DNA of 64,000 nucleotides from Streptomyces griseosporeus (GTDB taxonomy: Bacteria; Actinomycetota; Actinomycetes; Streptomycetales; Streptomycetaceae), in assembly GCF_014656055.1 (NCBI RefSeq), contig NZ_BNBR01000001.1, positions 1,116,001-1,180,000 of the forward strand, in the 5' to 3' direction. Below are positions 54,564 to 62,215 of the stretch, in pieces; positions within the stretch are counted from its first letter, which is position 1, and every line of letters starts with the position of its first letter. The position numbers and the translations under genes were made by a program. The notes beneath the pieces were generated by a model. That model worked only from the letters and a program-made list of their open reading frames with translations. It did no database searches and was not told the origin of the DNA.

Positions 54564-54977
54564 CCGAACTCACTTCCCTGGGTGCCGGCGCGCTGCGCCG
54601 GTGCTGAGCATGGTGGGGACGCCCCTGGGCTTGCCAGCCGGGCGGCATGTCCGGCAGAGGCTATCCGATACGGGATGAGCGGTGTTCACCGCCCGTTCAC
54701 GGGCCGCTCCCCGCCGGATCCGCGCCGGTTCCGTGCGGCTCGCGGGGCCTGTGCCGAGATCATCATCGGCGATGGGCCGCGCGCCCGACAAACCGTGCAC
54801 GCATACCCGGCATTCGGGACATCGGGGCGCTCTGACCTGCGGAAGCCCGCAGATCGCGGCCGGCGATGCGTTTCTGCAGGTCAGAGCAGATGACAACGGT
54901 GTTCAGTACCGCGTTGCCGGATACCCCCCACCCGTAGTTCACTGGGGGTTCCGGACGGCCGGCGGAAGGGCGGGTTC
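54564..54977. other. Intergenic region with a long stem-loop
   Basis: A 414-bp gap between divergent genes (the fusion gene leftward, the cation transporter rightward). No convincing gene is present. Perfect 12-bp arms GCTCTGACCTGC (54829-54840) and GCAGGTCAGAGC (54876-54887) enclose a further partial stem GAA..CGCA/TGCG..TTC, together a roughly 59-nt hairpin. Promoters of both genes should be here. Confidence 0.55.
54829..54887. repeat. Inverted repeat forming a 59-nt hairpin
   Basis: Arms at 54829-54840 and 54876-54887 are perfect complements of 12 bases; the inner 35 bases extend pairing with a bulge. It lies about 90 bases before the CDF start. It could be a structured leader, an RNA gene remnant or a protein site; a tRNA was considered and rejected. 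Confidence 0.6.
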
Positions 54978-55916
54978 ATGGGGGCTGGGCACGATCACGG
55001 GCATACGCACGCGGCGCCGGCGGGCGGCACCGCCGCCGCGGCGTACCGCGGCCGGCTGCGGGTGGCGCTGGGGATCACGGTCACCGTCATGGTGGTCGAG
55101 ATCGTCGGCGGGCTCGTCGCCGACTCGCTCGCGCTGATCGCCGACGCGGCCCACATGGCGACCGACGCCGTCGGGCTGGGCATGGCACTGCTGGCCATCC
55201 ACTTCGCGAGCCGCCCGGCCGGCGCCAACCGCACCTTCGGGTACGCCCGCGCGGAGATCCTCGCCGCCCTCGCCAACTGTCTGCTGCTGCTCGGGGTCGG
55301 CGGCTACGTCCTGTACGAGGCGGTGCAGCGGTTCCTCACGCCCGCGGGGACCGAGGGCTCCCTGATGGTCGTCTTCGGCGCGATCGGCCTGGCGGCGAAC
55401 ACGCTGTCGCTGACGCTGCTGATGCGCGGGCAGTCGGAGAGCCTGAACGTGCGGGCGGCGTTCCTGGAGGTGGCGGCGGACGCGCTGGGGTCGCTGGCGG
55501 TGATCGTCTCGGCCGCGGTGATCCTGGCCACCGGCTGGCAGGCGGCCGACCCGATCGCCTCGCTGGTCATCGGCGTGATGATCGTGCCGCGGACGCTGAA
55601 GCTGCTGCGCGAGACGCTCGACGTGCTGCTGGAGGCGGCGCCCAAGGGGGTCGACATGGACGAGGTGCGGGCCCACATCGTCGCCCTGGACGGGGTGGAG
55701 GACGTCCACGACCTGCACGCCTGGACGATCACCTCCGGCATGCCGGTGCTGTCGGCGCACGTGGTGGTGCGCTCGGACGTCCTGAACGCGATAGGGCACG
55801 AGAAGATGCTGCACGAGCTGCAGGAGTGCCTCGGCGGTCACTTCGACGTGGAGCACTGCACCTTCCAGCTGGAGCCGGTCGGGCACGCGGAGCACGAGGC
55901 GCGGCTCTGCCACTGA
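54978..55916 (+). CDS. Cation diffusion facilitator (zinc/divalent metal exporter)
   Basis: A 312-residue CDF/ZitB-type exporter with six transmembrane helices and a C-terminal cytosolic metal-binding domain. The His-rich start MGAGHDHGHTHAA and the transport site ADSLALIADAAHMATDAVGL (Asp/His) and FLEVAADALGSL are typical of Zn2+/Co2+ carriers. Antiport with protons is expected. It is a single gene; the promoter should lie in the 414-bp gap with the hairpin. Confidence 0.94.
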   Translation: MGAGHDHGHTHAAPAGGTAAAAYRGRLRVALGITVTVMVVEIVGGLVADSLALIADAAHMATDAVGLGMALLAIHFASRPAGANRTFGYARAEILAALANCLLLLGVGGYVLYEAVQRFLTPAGTEGSLMVVFGAIGLAANTLSLTLLMRGQSESLNVRAAFLEVAADALGSLAVIVSAAVILATGWQAADPIASLVIGVMIVPRTLKLLRETLDVLLEAAPKGVDMDEVRAHIVALDGVEDVHDLHAWTITSGMPVLSAHVVVRSDVLNAIGHEKMLHELQECLGGHFDVEHCTFQLEPVGHAEHEARLCH

Positions 55917-56070
55917 CGCCCGCACTCCCGTACTGGCGTTCAGGCGGTTCCCGGACCGCGGCACCGGGAATGATCACCTATCGGGCCCCGCTTCCGGACG
56001 CCGTGGCGTGCCGGGAGTGCCTGAGGTGTACGGCAGACTGGGGGCGCGAGGACCGATGCGAAGGATGGGT

Positions 56071-56667
56071 ATGCCGATCACTCCTGCCACCGCGGCGCAC
56101 AGTTCGTCGGCGAACGGCACCGCGGATGCGATTTTGCTCGAACTGGTCGACGAGAACGGCGTGACGATCGGCACGGCGGAGAAGCTCACCGCCCATCAGC
56201 CGCCCGGGCAGCTGCACCGGGCGTTCTCGGTGTTCCTCTTCGACGACCGGGGGCGGCTGCTGCTCCAGCAGCGGGCGCTGGGCAAGTACCACTCCCCCGG
56301 CGTGTGGTCCAACACCTGCTGCGGCCACCCCTACCCGGGTGAGGCGCCGTTCGCGGCGGCGGCCCGGCGCACCTTCGAGGAGCTGGGGGTCTCCCCGTCG
56401 CTCCTCGCGGAGGCGGGCACCGTGCGCTACAACCACCCGGATCCGGCCTCGGGCCTGGTGGAGCAGGAGTTCAACCACCTGTTCGTGGGCCTGGTGCAGA
56501 CCCCGCCGCGGCCGGACCCGGAGGAGGTCGGGGCGACCGCCTTCGTGACCGCCGCCGAGCTGGCGGAGCGGCATGCGCGCGACCCGTTCTCGGCGTGGTT
56601 CATGACGGTGCTGGACGCGGCCCGTCCCGCGATCAGGGAGCTGACGGGCCCGTCGGCCGGCTGGTGA
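56071..56667 (+). CDS. idi: Isopentenyl-diphosphate delta-isomerase, type I
   Basis: A 198-residue Nudix-fold isomerase interconverting IPP and DMAPP. The active-site cysteine is in SNTCCGHP (Cys83/84), with the Nudix-like RRTFEELG and the second catalytic Glu in the EQEFNHLFVG stretch; HQPPGQLHRAFSV gives metal-binding His. ATG 56071 follows GAAGGA; longer in-frame starts at 56008, 56056 and 56065 are possible. It supports the isoprenoid flux of the hopanoid genes 9 kb away, though it is transcribed separately. Confidence 0.94.
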   Translation: MPITPATAAHSSSANGTADAILLELVDENGVTIGTAEKLTAHQPPGQLHRAFSVFLFDDRGRLLLQQRALGKYHSPGVWSNTCCGHPYPGEAPFAAAARRTFEELGVSPSLLAEAGTVRYNHPDPASGLVEQEFNHLFVGLVQTPPRPDPEEVGATAFVTAAELAERHARDPFSAWFMTVLDAARPAIRELTGPSAGW

Positions 56668-56708
56668 GCCGTCGGCTCCCTTTCCTCCACGGAAGCCGTA
56701 CGGCGGTT

Positions 56709-57218
56709 CTAACGCAGTGCGGCGGGTTTGAGCGGCAGGGCGGCCCAGATCACCTTGCCGCCGCTCGCCGTGTGCTCGACGTCGCAGACGCCGCCCGCCT
56801 CCCTGGTGATCTCGCGGACGAGGAGCAGTCCGCGGCCGCCGACCTGTGCGTGGTCGGCCTCCAGGGCGGTCGGGCGGTAGGGGTGGTTGTCCTCGACGGA
56901 CACCCGCACCCACTCGGCGCCGACGGCCACCTCGACGGCGAGCATCGGGGACAGCAGGGCGGCGTGTTTGACCGCGTTGGTCACCAGTTCCGACACGATC
57001 AGCAGCAGCCCCTGCACCAGGTCGTCGGAGGCGGGCACGCCCTGGCGGTACAGCAGGTCGCGCACGGCGTGCCGCGCCTGCGGGACGGAGGAGTCGGCGG
57101 CGGGAGCGGTGAACCGCCACACCCCTTCGTACGGCAGCGGGTCCGGGGGGCTCGCCTCGTACGGTGCGTCCGCTCCGCCTGCTGGGCGTGGGCCGGGCCC
57201 GCGCCCCTGGTCGTCCAT
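56709..57218 (-). CDS. HATPase-domain regulatory protein (anti-sigma-factor-like kinase)
   Basis: A 169-residue protein with one HATPase_c_2 domain (about 45-150): N-box IVSELVTNAVKHA, then VSVEDNHP and GGRGLLLVREITREAG. Such stand-alone ATPases in Streptomyces usually act as anti-sigma or anti-anti-sigma switch proteins, but no partner sigma factor is adjacent. The start is uncertain: ATG 57218 is used; a GTG at 57254 adds twelve residues. The final 231 bp upstream holds its promoter; nothing else is seen there. Confidence 0.82.
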   Translation of the reverse strand: MDDQGRGPGPRPAGGADAPYEASPPDPLPYEGVWRFTAPAADSSVPQARHAVRDLLYRQGVPASDDLVQGLLLIVSELVTNAVKHAALLSPMLAVEVAVGAEWVRVSVEDNHPYRPTALEADHAQVGGRGLLLVREITREAGGVCDVEHTASGGKVIWAALPLKPAALR

Positions 57219-57448
57219 CGTCCGGTCGCCACCCTCGCGCTCGATTGTCACCACATGACGAGTGTTGGTAACGATGCGCTGCGTTCCCGATGACTGAACA
57301 CAAGTCAGCGACTATCGAACGTTTCTGACCGTTGGCGTATGACACGGTCAGATGTGGGACTGCTCCTGTTCCGGCCGGACCGACTTCGCGAACTCTTCGG
57401 GTTGTACGGGTTTGGCGGCGGCGCCCTCCCGTCCGTGCCGGCGCCCCT

Positions 57449-58027
57449 CTAGGGGATCCGGTCGGAGACCATGCCGACGATCCTGCGGCCGCCGAACCCG
57501 GTGGCGAGCAGGCCGAGGCCGTCGAAGAGCAGGGCCAGGGAGAAGAACGTGCCGATGACGTACTGACTGCTGCTCGGCCACTCGGCCAGCACCAGGATGC
57601 CCAGCAGCAGGTCGAAGACGCCGAGCAGCAGGGTCCAGCCGAACTGGGAGCCGCGCACCACCAGGCTGCCGACCACCCGGAACAGGCCCGCGCTCAGGAA
57701 CAGCAGCGCGGCGAACATGGTGAGCGCCGCGGCGGCCGCGTCGGGACGGCGGATGACGACGACACCGGCGGCGATGTTGAGGGCGGCGACGATCACGCCG
57801 AGCCAGAAGAAGCTGGTCCCGCGGGCCTGGACGGCGTGGAGCAGGCCCACCACGCCCCCGATCAGCAGCAGCCAACCGAAGAGGATCATCGAGGTGAGGG
57901 TGGCGACGGCGACGTAGACGAGTCCGACGAGGCCGGCGATCACCAGGATCACACCGAGCACGGCGATCCAGCTGAAGTCGCGCTTGAGCTTCTTCGCCTC
58001 GGGCCGGCGACGTTTGGACTTGGCCAT
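57449..58027 (-). CDS. HdeD-like DUF308 membrane protein
   Basis: A 192-residue membrane protein with a basic start MAKSKRRRPEAKKLKRD and about six hydrophobic segments, matching the HdeD/DUF308 family (repeated A-x-x-x-x-G helices such as LFGWLLLIGGVVGLLHA). ATG 58027 follows GAGGAGG. HdeD relatives are linked to acid or stress response; the actual role here is unknown. It is transcribed away from the enoyl-CoA hydratase. Confidence 0.85.
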   Translation of the reverse strand: MAKSKRRRPEAKKLKRDFSWIAVLGVILVIAGLVGLVYVAVATLTSMILFGWLLLIGGVVGLLHAVQARGTSFFWLGVIVAALNIAAGVVVIRRPDAAAAALTMFAALLFLSAGLFRVVGSLVVRGSQFGWTLLLGVFDLLLGILVLAEWPSSSQYVIGTFFSLALLFDGLGLLATGFGGRRIVGMVSDRIP

Positions 58028-58180
58028 GGGGGGCCTCCTCGGTTTCCTTGCCCTATCAGTAACGTTTGCCCAGACAGCTCCCGGTGTCACCCGTCCCACC
58101 GGATCTGTCCCCTCCGGCCGGTGTTCCCCCGGCCGACGCCGCCGCCCAGCCCCGCGAGGTGGCCGGATAGCATCCGGCGC

Positions 58181-58930
58181 ATGGAGCCCCAGCTGCTGCA
58201 CAGCGTCACCGAGTCGGTCGCCACGGTCGTCATCCGGCATCCGGAGCGGCGCAACGCCATGACGGCCGGGATGTGGCGGGCGCTGCCGCCGCTGCTGGAC
58301 GGCCTGGCCGCCGACCCGGAGGTGCGGGCGCTGGTGCTGACCGGGGAGGGCGGCACGTTCTGCGCGGGCGCGGACATCACCTCGCTGCGGGAGGGGCCGC
58401 AGGAGGCGCAGGAGCTGGCCGTGCGGGCCGAGGAGGCGCTCGCGGCGTTCCCGAAGCCGACCCTGGCGGCGGTGCGGGGGCACTGCGTGGGCGGCGGCAC
58501 ACAGCTCGCCGCGGCGTGCGATCTGCGGTTCGCCGAGGAGGGCGCGCTGTTCGGGGTGACTCCGGCCAAGCTGGGGATCGTGTACCCGGCGTCCTCCACC
58601 CGCCGTCTGGTCTCGCTGGTGGGCAAGGCCGGCGCCAAGTACCTGCTGTTCTCGGGCGAGTTGATCGACGCGGCGCGGGCGCTGCGCACCGGACTGGTCG
58701 ACGAGGTCCTGCCGGGGGGCGACCTCGACAAGCGGGTCGCCGAGTTCACCCGGATCCTGGTCTCCCGCTCGCAGCTGACGCAGGCCGCGGCCAAGGAGTT
58801 CGCCGACGGGCGCACCGACCGGGACGTCCACTGGGCCGAGCGGGCGCGCGGCAGCGGCGAGGCCGCGGAGGGCGTCGCCGCGTTCCTGGAGCGCAGGCAG
58901 CCGCGCTTCACCTGGACTACGTCAGGATGA
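58181..58930 (+). CDS. Enoyl-CoA hydratase/isomerase family protein
   Basis: A 249-residue crotonase-fold protein: RHPERRNAMTAGMW, oxyanion segments FCAGADITSL and GHCVGGGTQLAAACDLRF, and FGVTPAKLGIVYP. The typical hydratase Glu of the second region appears as the Asp/Glu-free GGGTQLAA, so hydratase activity is uncertain; isomerase, hydrolase or dehalogenase is possible. It overlaps by 14 bp the 3' end of the convergent DJ-1 gene. Confidence 0.85.
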   Translation: MEPQLLHSVTESVATVVIRHPERRNAMTAGMWRALPPLLDGLAADPEVRALVLTGEGGTFCAGADITSLREGPQEAQELAVRAEEALAAFPKPTLAAVRGHCVGGGTQLAAACDLRFAEEGALFGVTPAKLGIVYPASSTRRLVSLVGKAGAKYLLFSGELIDAARALRTGLVDEVLPGGDLDKRVAEFTRILVSRSQLTQAAAKEFADGRTDRDVHWAERARGSGEAAEGVAAFLERRQPRFTWTTSG

Positions 58931-59552
58931 ACCGGCTCCTCGCGCGCAGCGCCTCGACGAGGTGCGCGGGGGCCTTGTCCGGAGAACCGGCGTCGTAGGC
59001 GGGCTGCGGGTCGTACTCGGTACCCAGTTGCACCGCCTGGGCGACATCGTCGCCGGCGATCCGGCCGACGAGGCTCAGGCCCATGTCGATGCCGGCGGAG
59101 ACACCGGCGGCCGTGACGTACTTGCCGTCGAACACGACGCGCTCGCCGGTGGGTTCGGCGCCGTACGCCCGGAGCTGGTCGAGGGCGAGCCAGTGCGAGG
59201 TGGCGCGGCGGCCGCGCAGCAGCCCGGCCGCAGCCAGCAGCAGGGAGCCGCTGCACACGGAGGTCGTCCAGGTGCTCGTGGCGTCGGCGGCGCGCAGCCA
59301 GTCCAGCAGCGGCGCGTGCTCCATCAGCGCGCTCTGGCCGGGTCCGCCGGCCACGACGACGACGTCGGGGTGCGGGACCTCGGCGAGCGCCTTGTCGGCG
59401 GTGAGCGCGACGACGCCGGTCTCGGTGCGCAGGGGGCCGGGCCGCTCGGCGACGAAGACGGTCTCGGCGCCCGGGAGACGGGAGAGCATCTCGTAGGGGC
59501 CGACGACGTCGAGGGCGGTGAAGCGGTCGTAGATGACGAAGGCGATCTGCAT
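58917..59552 (-). CDS. DJ-1/PfpI-family protein
   Basis: A 211-residue DJ-1/PfpI protein with the nucleophile elbow TSVCSGSLLLAA (Cys100) and Glu21 in VGPYEML. Family members are glyoxalases, isonitrile hydratases or chaperones. It is followed upstream by a GlxA-type AraC regulator of the same superfamily fold, so the pair may be regulator and enzyme. ATG 59552 is used; the open frame continues upstream for hundreds of codons through a tandem repeat, which is not translated. Confidence 0.9.
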   Translation of the reverse strand: MQIAFVIYDRFTALDVVGPYEMLSRLPGAETVFVAERPGPLRTETGVVALTADKALAEVPHPDVVVVAGGPGQSALMEHAPLLDWLRAADATSTWTTSVCSGSLLLAAAGLLRGRRATSHWLALDQLRAYGAEPTGERVVFDGKYVTAAGVSAGIDMGLSLVGRIAGDDVAQAVQLGTEYDPQPAYDAGSPDKAPAHLVEALRARSRFILT

Positions 59553-59589
59553 GGGGTTCCTCTCGGTGGTGGGCGCTCCGGTGTCCCGC

Positions 59590-59880
59590 GTGGGTCGGCG
59601 GGCCGGAGTCGCCGTCGGGTGGCGGGCGGTCGGGTGATCCACGTGGGTCAGCGGGCCGGTGCCGTCGTGGTGGGCTGTCCGTCGTTCCAGGTGGGTCAGC
59701 GGGCCGGGGTCGCCGTCGGGTGACGGGCGGCCGGGTGATCCGGGTGGGTCAGCGGGCCGGTGCCGTCGTGGTGGGCTGTCCGTTGTTCCGGGTGGATCAG
59801 CGGGCCGGGTCGCCGTCGCGTGGTGCGCTGTCGGTCGTTCCGGGTGGGTCAGCGGGCCGGTGCCGTCGGGCGGAAGCGGC
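59590..59880. repeat. Alternating 53/48-bp tandem repeat, about six units
   Basis: GTGGGTCAGCGGGCCG-type cores start at 59590, 59643, 59691, 59744, 59792 and 59844, giving spacings of 53, 48, 53, 48 and 52. Alternating units make a higher-order 101-bp repeat. The right-most unit covers the stop codon and last residues of the GlxA-type gene (59849 onward), so the array seems to have grown from that gene's 3' end into the gap before the DJ-1 gene. Confidence 0.88.
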
Positions 59881-60811
59881 GCCGGTACTCGGCCGGGGCG
59901 GCGCCGAGCGCCTTCACGAAGGCGCGGCGCATCGCCTCGGGGGTGCCGTAGCCGCTCGCGCGGGAGATCTCCTCGACGCCGTCGGTCGTGTCCTCCAGCA
60001 GGCGCCGGGCGTGTTCGAGGCGGACCCGGTCGACGTAGCGGCCGGGGGTCATGCCCGTCTCGGCGTGGAAGGCGCGGGCGAAGTGGCGGGGCGAGAGCAG
60101 CGCGCGGGCGGCGAGCGCCTCGACGCTCAGGTCCGCGTCCGGGTGCTCGGTGATCCACCGCTGGACCTCGCGCAGCGGTTCCCGGCGGGCGGTCTGGGTG
60201 GCTAGCTGGGCGCTGAACTGGGCCTGGTTGCCGGGGCGGCGCAGGAAGACCACCAGGTGGCGGGCGACGGTGAGGGCGGTCTCCCGGTCCAGGTCCTCCT
60301 CGACCAGGGCGAGCGCGAGGTCGATGCCGGAGGTGACGCCGGCGGAGGTGGCGATGTGTCCGTCGCGTACGTAGATGGGGTCGGGGTCGATGTCGACGGC
60401 CGGGTGGTTGCGGGCGAGCGAGTCGCAGTACGCCCAGTGGGTCGTCGCGCGGCGGCCGTCCAGCAGGCCCGCCTGGGCGAGCCGGACGGCGCCGGTGCAC
60501 ACGGAGACGAGGCGCTCGGCGCGCGGGCCGTGCGCGCGCAGCCACTCGGTCAGCTCCGGGTCGGGCAGGCGGGTGCCCTGGCCGCCCGGGACGAGGAGGG
60601 TGTGCGGGTCGGGTTCGGCGGTGAGGGCCGCGTCCGGGACCAGGGTCAGCCCGCTGGAGGTGCGCACCGGGGCGCCGCCGAGCGAGGCGGTGCGGATCCG
60701 GTACGACCCCGGCCACTGCTTCTCGGCGCCCGCGAAGACCTCCAGGGGGCCCGTGACGTCGAGGCTCTGGACGCCGTCGAAGAGGACGATGAGAACGGTT
60801 CGCTGCGGCAT
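59849..60811 (-). CDS. GlxA-type transcriptional regulator (DJ-1 + AraC domains)
   Basis: A 320-residue regulator: an N-terminal DJ-1-like domain (about 5-190) with Cys105 in VSVCTGAVRLA, and a C-terminal AraC domain (about 215-315) with DLSVEALAARALLSPRHFARAFHAETGMTPGRYV. It probably controls the adjacent DJ-1 gene and/or itself. ATG 60811 gives the usual GlxA start PQRTVLIVLFDG; a longer frame to 60937 overlaps the operator palindrome. The extreme C-terminus is encoded by a unit of the tandem repeat. Confidence 0.9.
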   Translation of the reverse strand: MPQRTVLIVLFDGVQSLDVTGPLEVFAGAEKQWPGSYRIRTASLGGAPVRTSSGLTLVPDAALTAEPDPHTLLVPGGQGTRLPDPELTEWLRAHGPRAERLVSVCTGAVRLAQAGLLDGRRATTHWAYCDSLARNHPAVDIDPDPIYVRDGHIATSAGVTSGIDLALALVEEDLDRETALTVARHLVVFLRRPGNQAQFSAQLATQTARREPLREVQRWITEHPDADLSVEALAARALLSPRHFARAFHAETGMTPGRYVDRVRLEHARRLLEDTTDGVEEISRASGYGTPEAMRRAFVKALGAAPAEYRRRFRPTAPAR

Positions 60812-60909
60812 GCCGGTGATTCTTCGGGGTCCGGAGCACGGCAGCAATGACGGGTTCCCCACCTTTCCTGCCACACGGGGGCGGGTGGCCGACCCGGGAC
60901 TGGAGGAGG

Positions 60910-60925
60910 TACCGACCGGTCGGTA
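60910..60925. promoter_or_regulatory. 16-bp palindromic operator (TetR-type) before SCO6745-family gene 2
   Basis: TACCGACCGGTCGGTA is a perfect palindrome in the 124-bp gap between the divergent GlxA-type and SCO6745-family genes, 10 bp from the latter's start. The sequence style (ACCGACCGGTCGGT) matches many TetR-family sites. Its location over the leader of the rightward gene implies repression; no TetR gene is near. Confidence 0.6.
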
Positions 60926-60935
60926 ACGTGCGGGC

Positions 60936-61805
60936 ATGACTACTGCCGTCCTGGAGCCGCGCGCCGGCCGCCGCTGTCACAACGCGCTGAACTCCCTGCA
61001 CGCCACCCACTACTTCGCGCCCGAGCTGGGCAAGGAGCTGGGGGCGATCGGCGTCACGGATCCGCGTGCCGTCAACTTCGCGGTGCGGTCCGCCGCGCTC
61101 GGTCCGGTGGGAGCCGGCACCGTGGCGGCGACCTTCTACAACTACAAGTACGAGCTGGTGGCACGGCATGTGCCCGCCGTGTGGGAGACCGCCTCGCCCG
61201 AGGACGTCCTCGCGGCACGCGCGCGTGCCGTCGACGCCTCGCTGCGGCGGCTGCTGGGCACCGAGGTGCTCGCGTCCGCGGAGATGGCCGAGGCCGCGCG
61301 GCTGGCGCTGCGCGCCGCGGAGGCCTGCACGCGCGCGGGGCGCCCGCTGTACTCCGGGCACGCCGACCTGCCCGTGCCCGAGGAGCCGCACCTGGCGTAC
61401 TGGCACGCGGCGACGCTGCTGCGCGAGCACCGCGGCGACGGGCACCTCGCCGTGCTCGTGGCGGCCGGGCTCGACGGTCTGGAGGCCGTGGTGACGCACA
61501 CCGCCACCGGCAAGGGCATGGCGCCGAAGTGGGTGTCTGTGACCCGTGGCTGGACCCGGCAGGACTGGGACGCGGCGGTGGACCGGCTGCGCTCACGCGG
61601 CCTCCTCGACGCCGACGGCGAGCTGACGCAGGCGGGCGTCGCCCTGCGGGAGCAGATCGAGTCCGACACCGACCGCCTTGACCGGACCCCGTACGAGCAC
61701 CTCGGCGCGGAGGGCGTGGCCCGCCTGACGGAACTCGCCACCGCCTTCGCCCGCACCGCCGTGGGGTCGGGGGCCTTCCCCGCGGATCTCTTCGGCAAGG
61801 GGTGA
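60936..61805 (+). CDS. SCO6745-family protein, copy 2
   Basis: A 289-residue paralogue of the gene at 15107-15946. Shared features include AATFYNYKYELVARHVPAVWE, LAYWHAATLLREHRGDGHLAVL and the C-terminal RSRGLLDADGELTQAG. The N-terminus differs (ALNSLHATHYFAPELGKELGAIG). ATG 60936 lies just after a TetR-like palindrome. Function unknown. Two copies in one 64-kb window suggest an ancestral duplication or related regulators with different partners. Confidence 0.82.
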   Translation: MTTAVLEPRAGRRCHNALNSLHATHYFAPELGKELGAIGVTDPRAVNFAVRSAALGPVGAGTVAATFYNYKYELVARHVPAVWETASPEDVLAARARAVDASLRRLLGTEVLASAEMAEAARLALRAAEACTRAGRPLYSGHADLPVPEEPHLAYWHAATLLREHRGDGHLAVLVAAGLDGLEAVVTHTATGKGMAPKWVSVTRGWTRQDWDAAVDRLRSRGLLDADGELTQAGVALREQIESDTDRLDRTPYEHLGAEGVARLTELATAFARTAVGSGAFPADLFGKG

Positions 61806-61936
61806 GCCTCCGGCCCGGCGCGGGCTCGGTCGCGCGGTCGACTGGCCGCCGGGAGCATGGGCGTGCGCCGGTGCGGTACCCGTCCCCCGCAGCCCGTGAG
61901 GGTGTCTCACGGGCCGTTCGACGAGAGGGGACACAC

Positions 61937-62068
61937 GTGTTGCGTGCGATCGCGGATGTGCTGCGGCAGGTCGGCTCGGCGGTGGCGACCGTCGTGACGC
62001 TGCCGTTCCGGGCGGTGGCCCGGCTGTTCGGCGGCGCCTCGGGGACGGCACGGGGGCACCGGGCCTGA
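61937..62068 (+). CDS. LPFR-motif small protein
   Basis: A 43-residue peptide from GTG 61937 after GAGAGGGGAC. It is amphipathic and weakly hydrophobic (LRAIADVLRQVGSAVATVVTLPFRAVARLFGG) with the LPFR motif that names a small-protein family in Streptomyces. It may associate peripherally with membranes or another protein. Function unknown; it lies alone between the SCO6745-family gene and tex. Confidence 0.72.
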   Translation: MLRAIADVLRQVGSAVATVVTLPFRAVARLFGGASGTARGHRA

Positions 62069-62215
62069 CCCCCGGGCGACGCGCGGCGGCGGGCCCGGCC
62101 CCCCGGTGACGGGTGCGGGCCGGGCGCCCCGCCGGGGCCGCCCTGATCCCCGGCTGTCGGTGTCACCTGCCACAATTGCCGCGCACCCCGAAGTGGAGAA
62201 GGCGGTACGGCAATC

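Noticed and set aside
54829..54887. Possible tRNA or tRNA remnant
   Set aside because: The stem-loop is one long hairpin; no cloverleaf arms, anticodon loop or CCA-adjacent acceptor pattern could be built.
59590..59880. Possible CRISPR array
   Set aside because: Units are contiguous without unique spacers, the lengths alternate 53/48, and no cas genes are present. It is a minisatellite-type tandem repeat.
58917..61499. 860-codon open frame on the minus strand through the DJ-1 gene, the tandem repeat and the GlxA region
   Set aside because: Only the last 211 codons are the DJ-1 protein. The rest is low-complexity and lies out of frame with the clear GlxA-type regulator; the repeat units (53/48 bp) are not multiples of three, so a repeated protein is not encoded.
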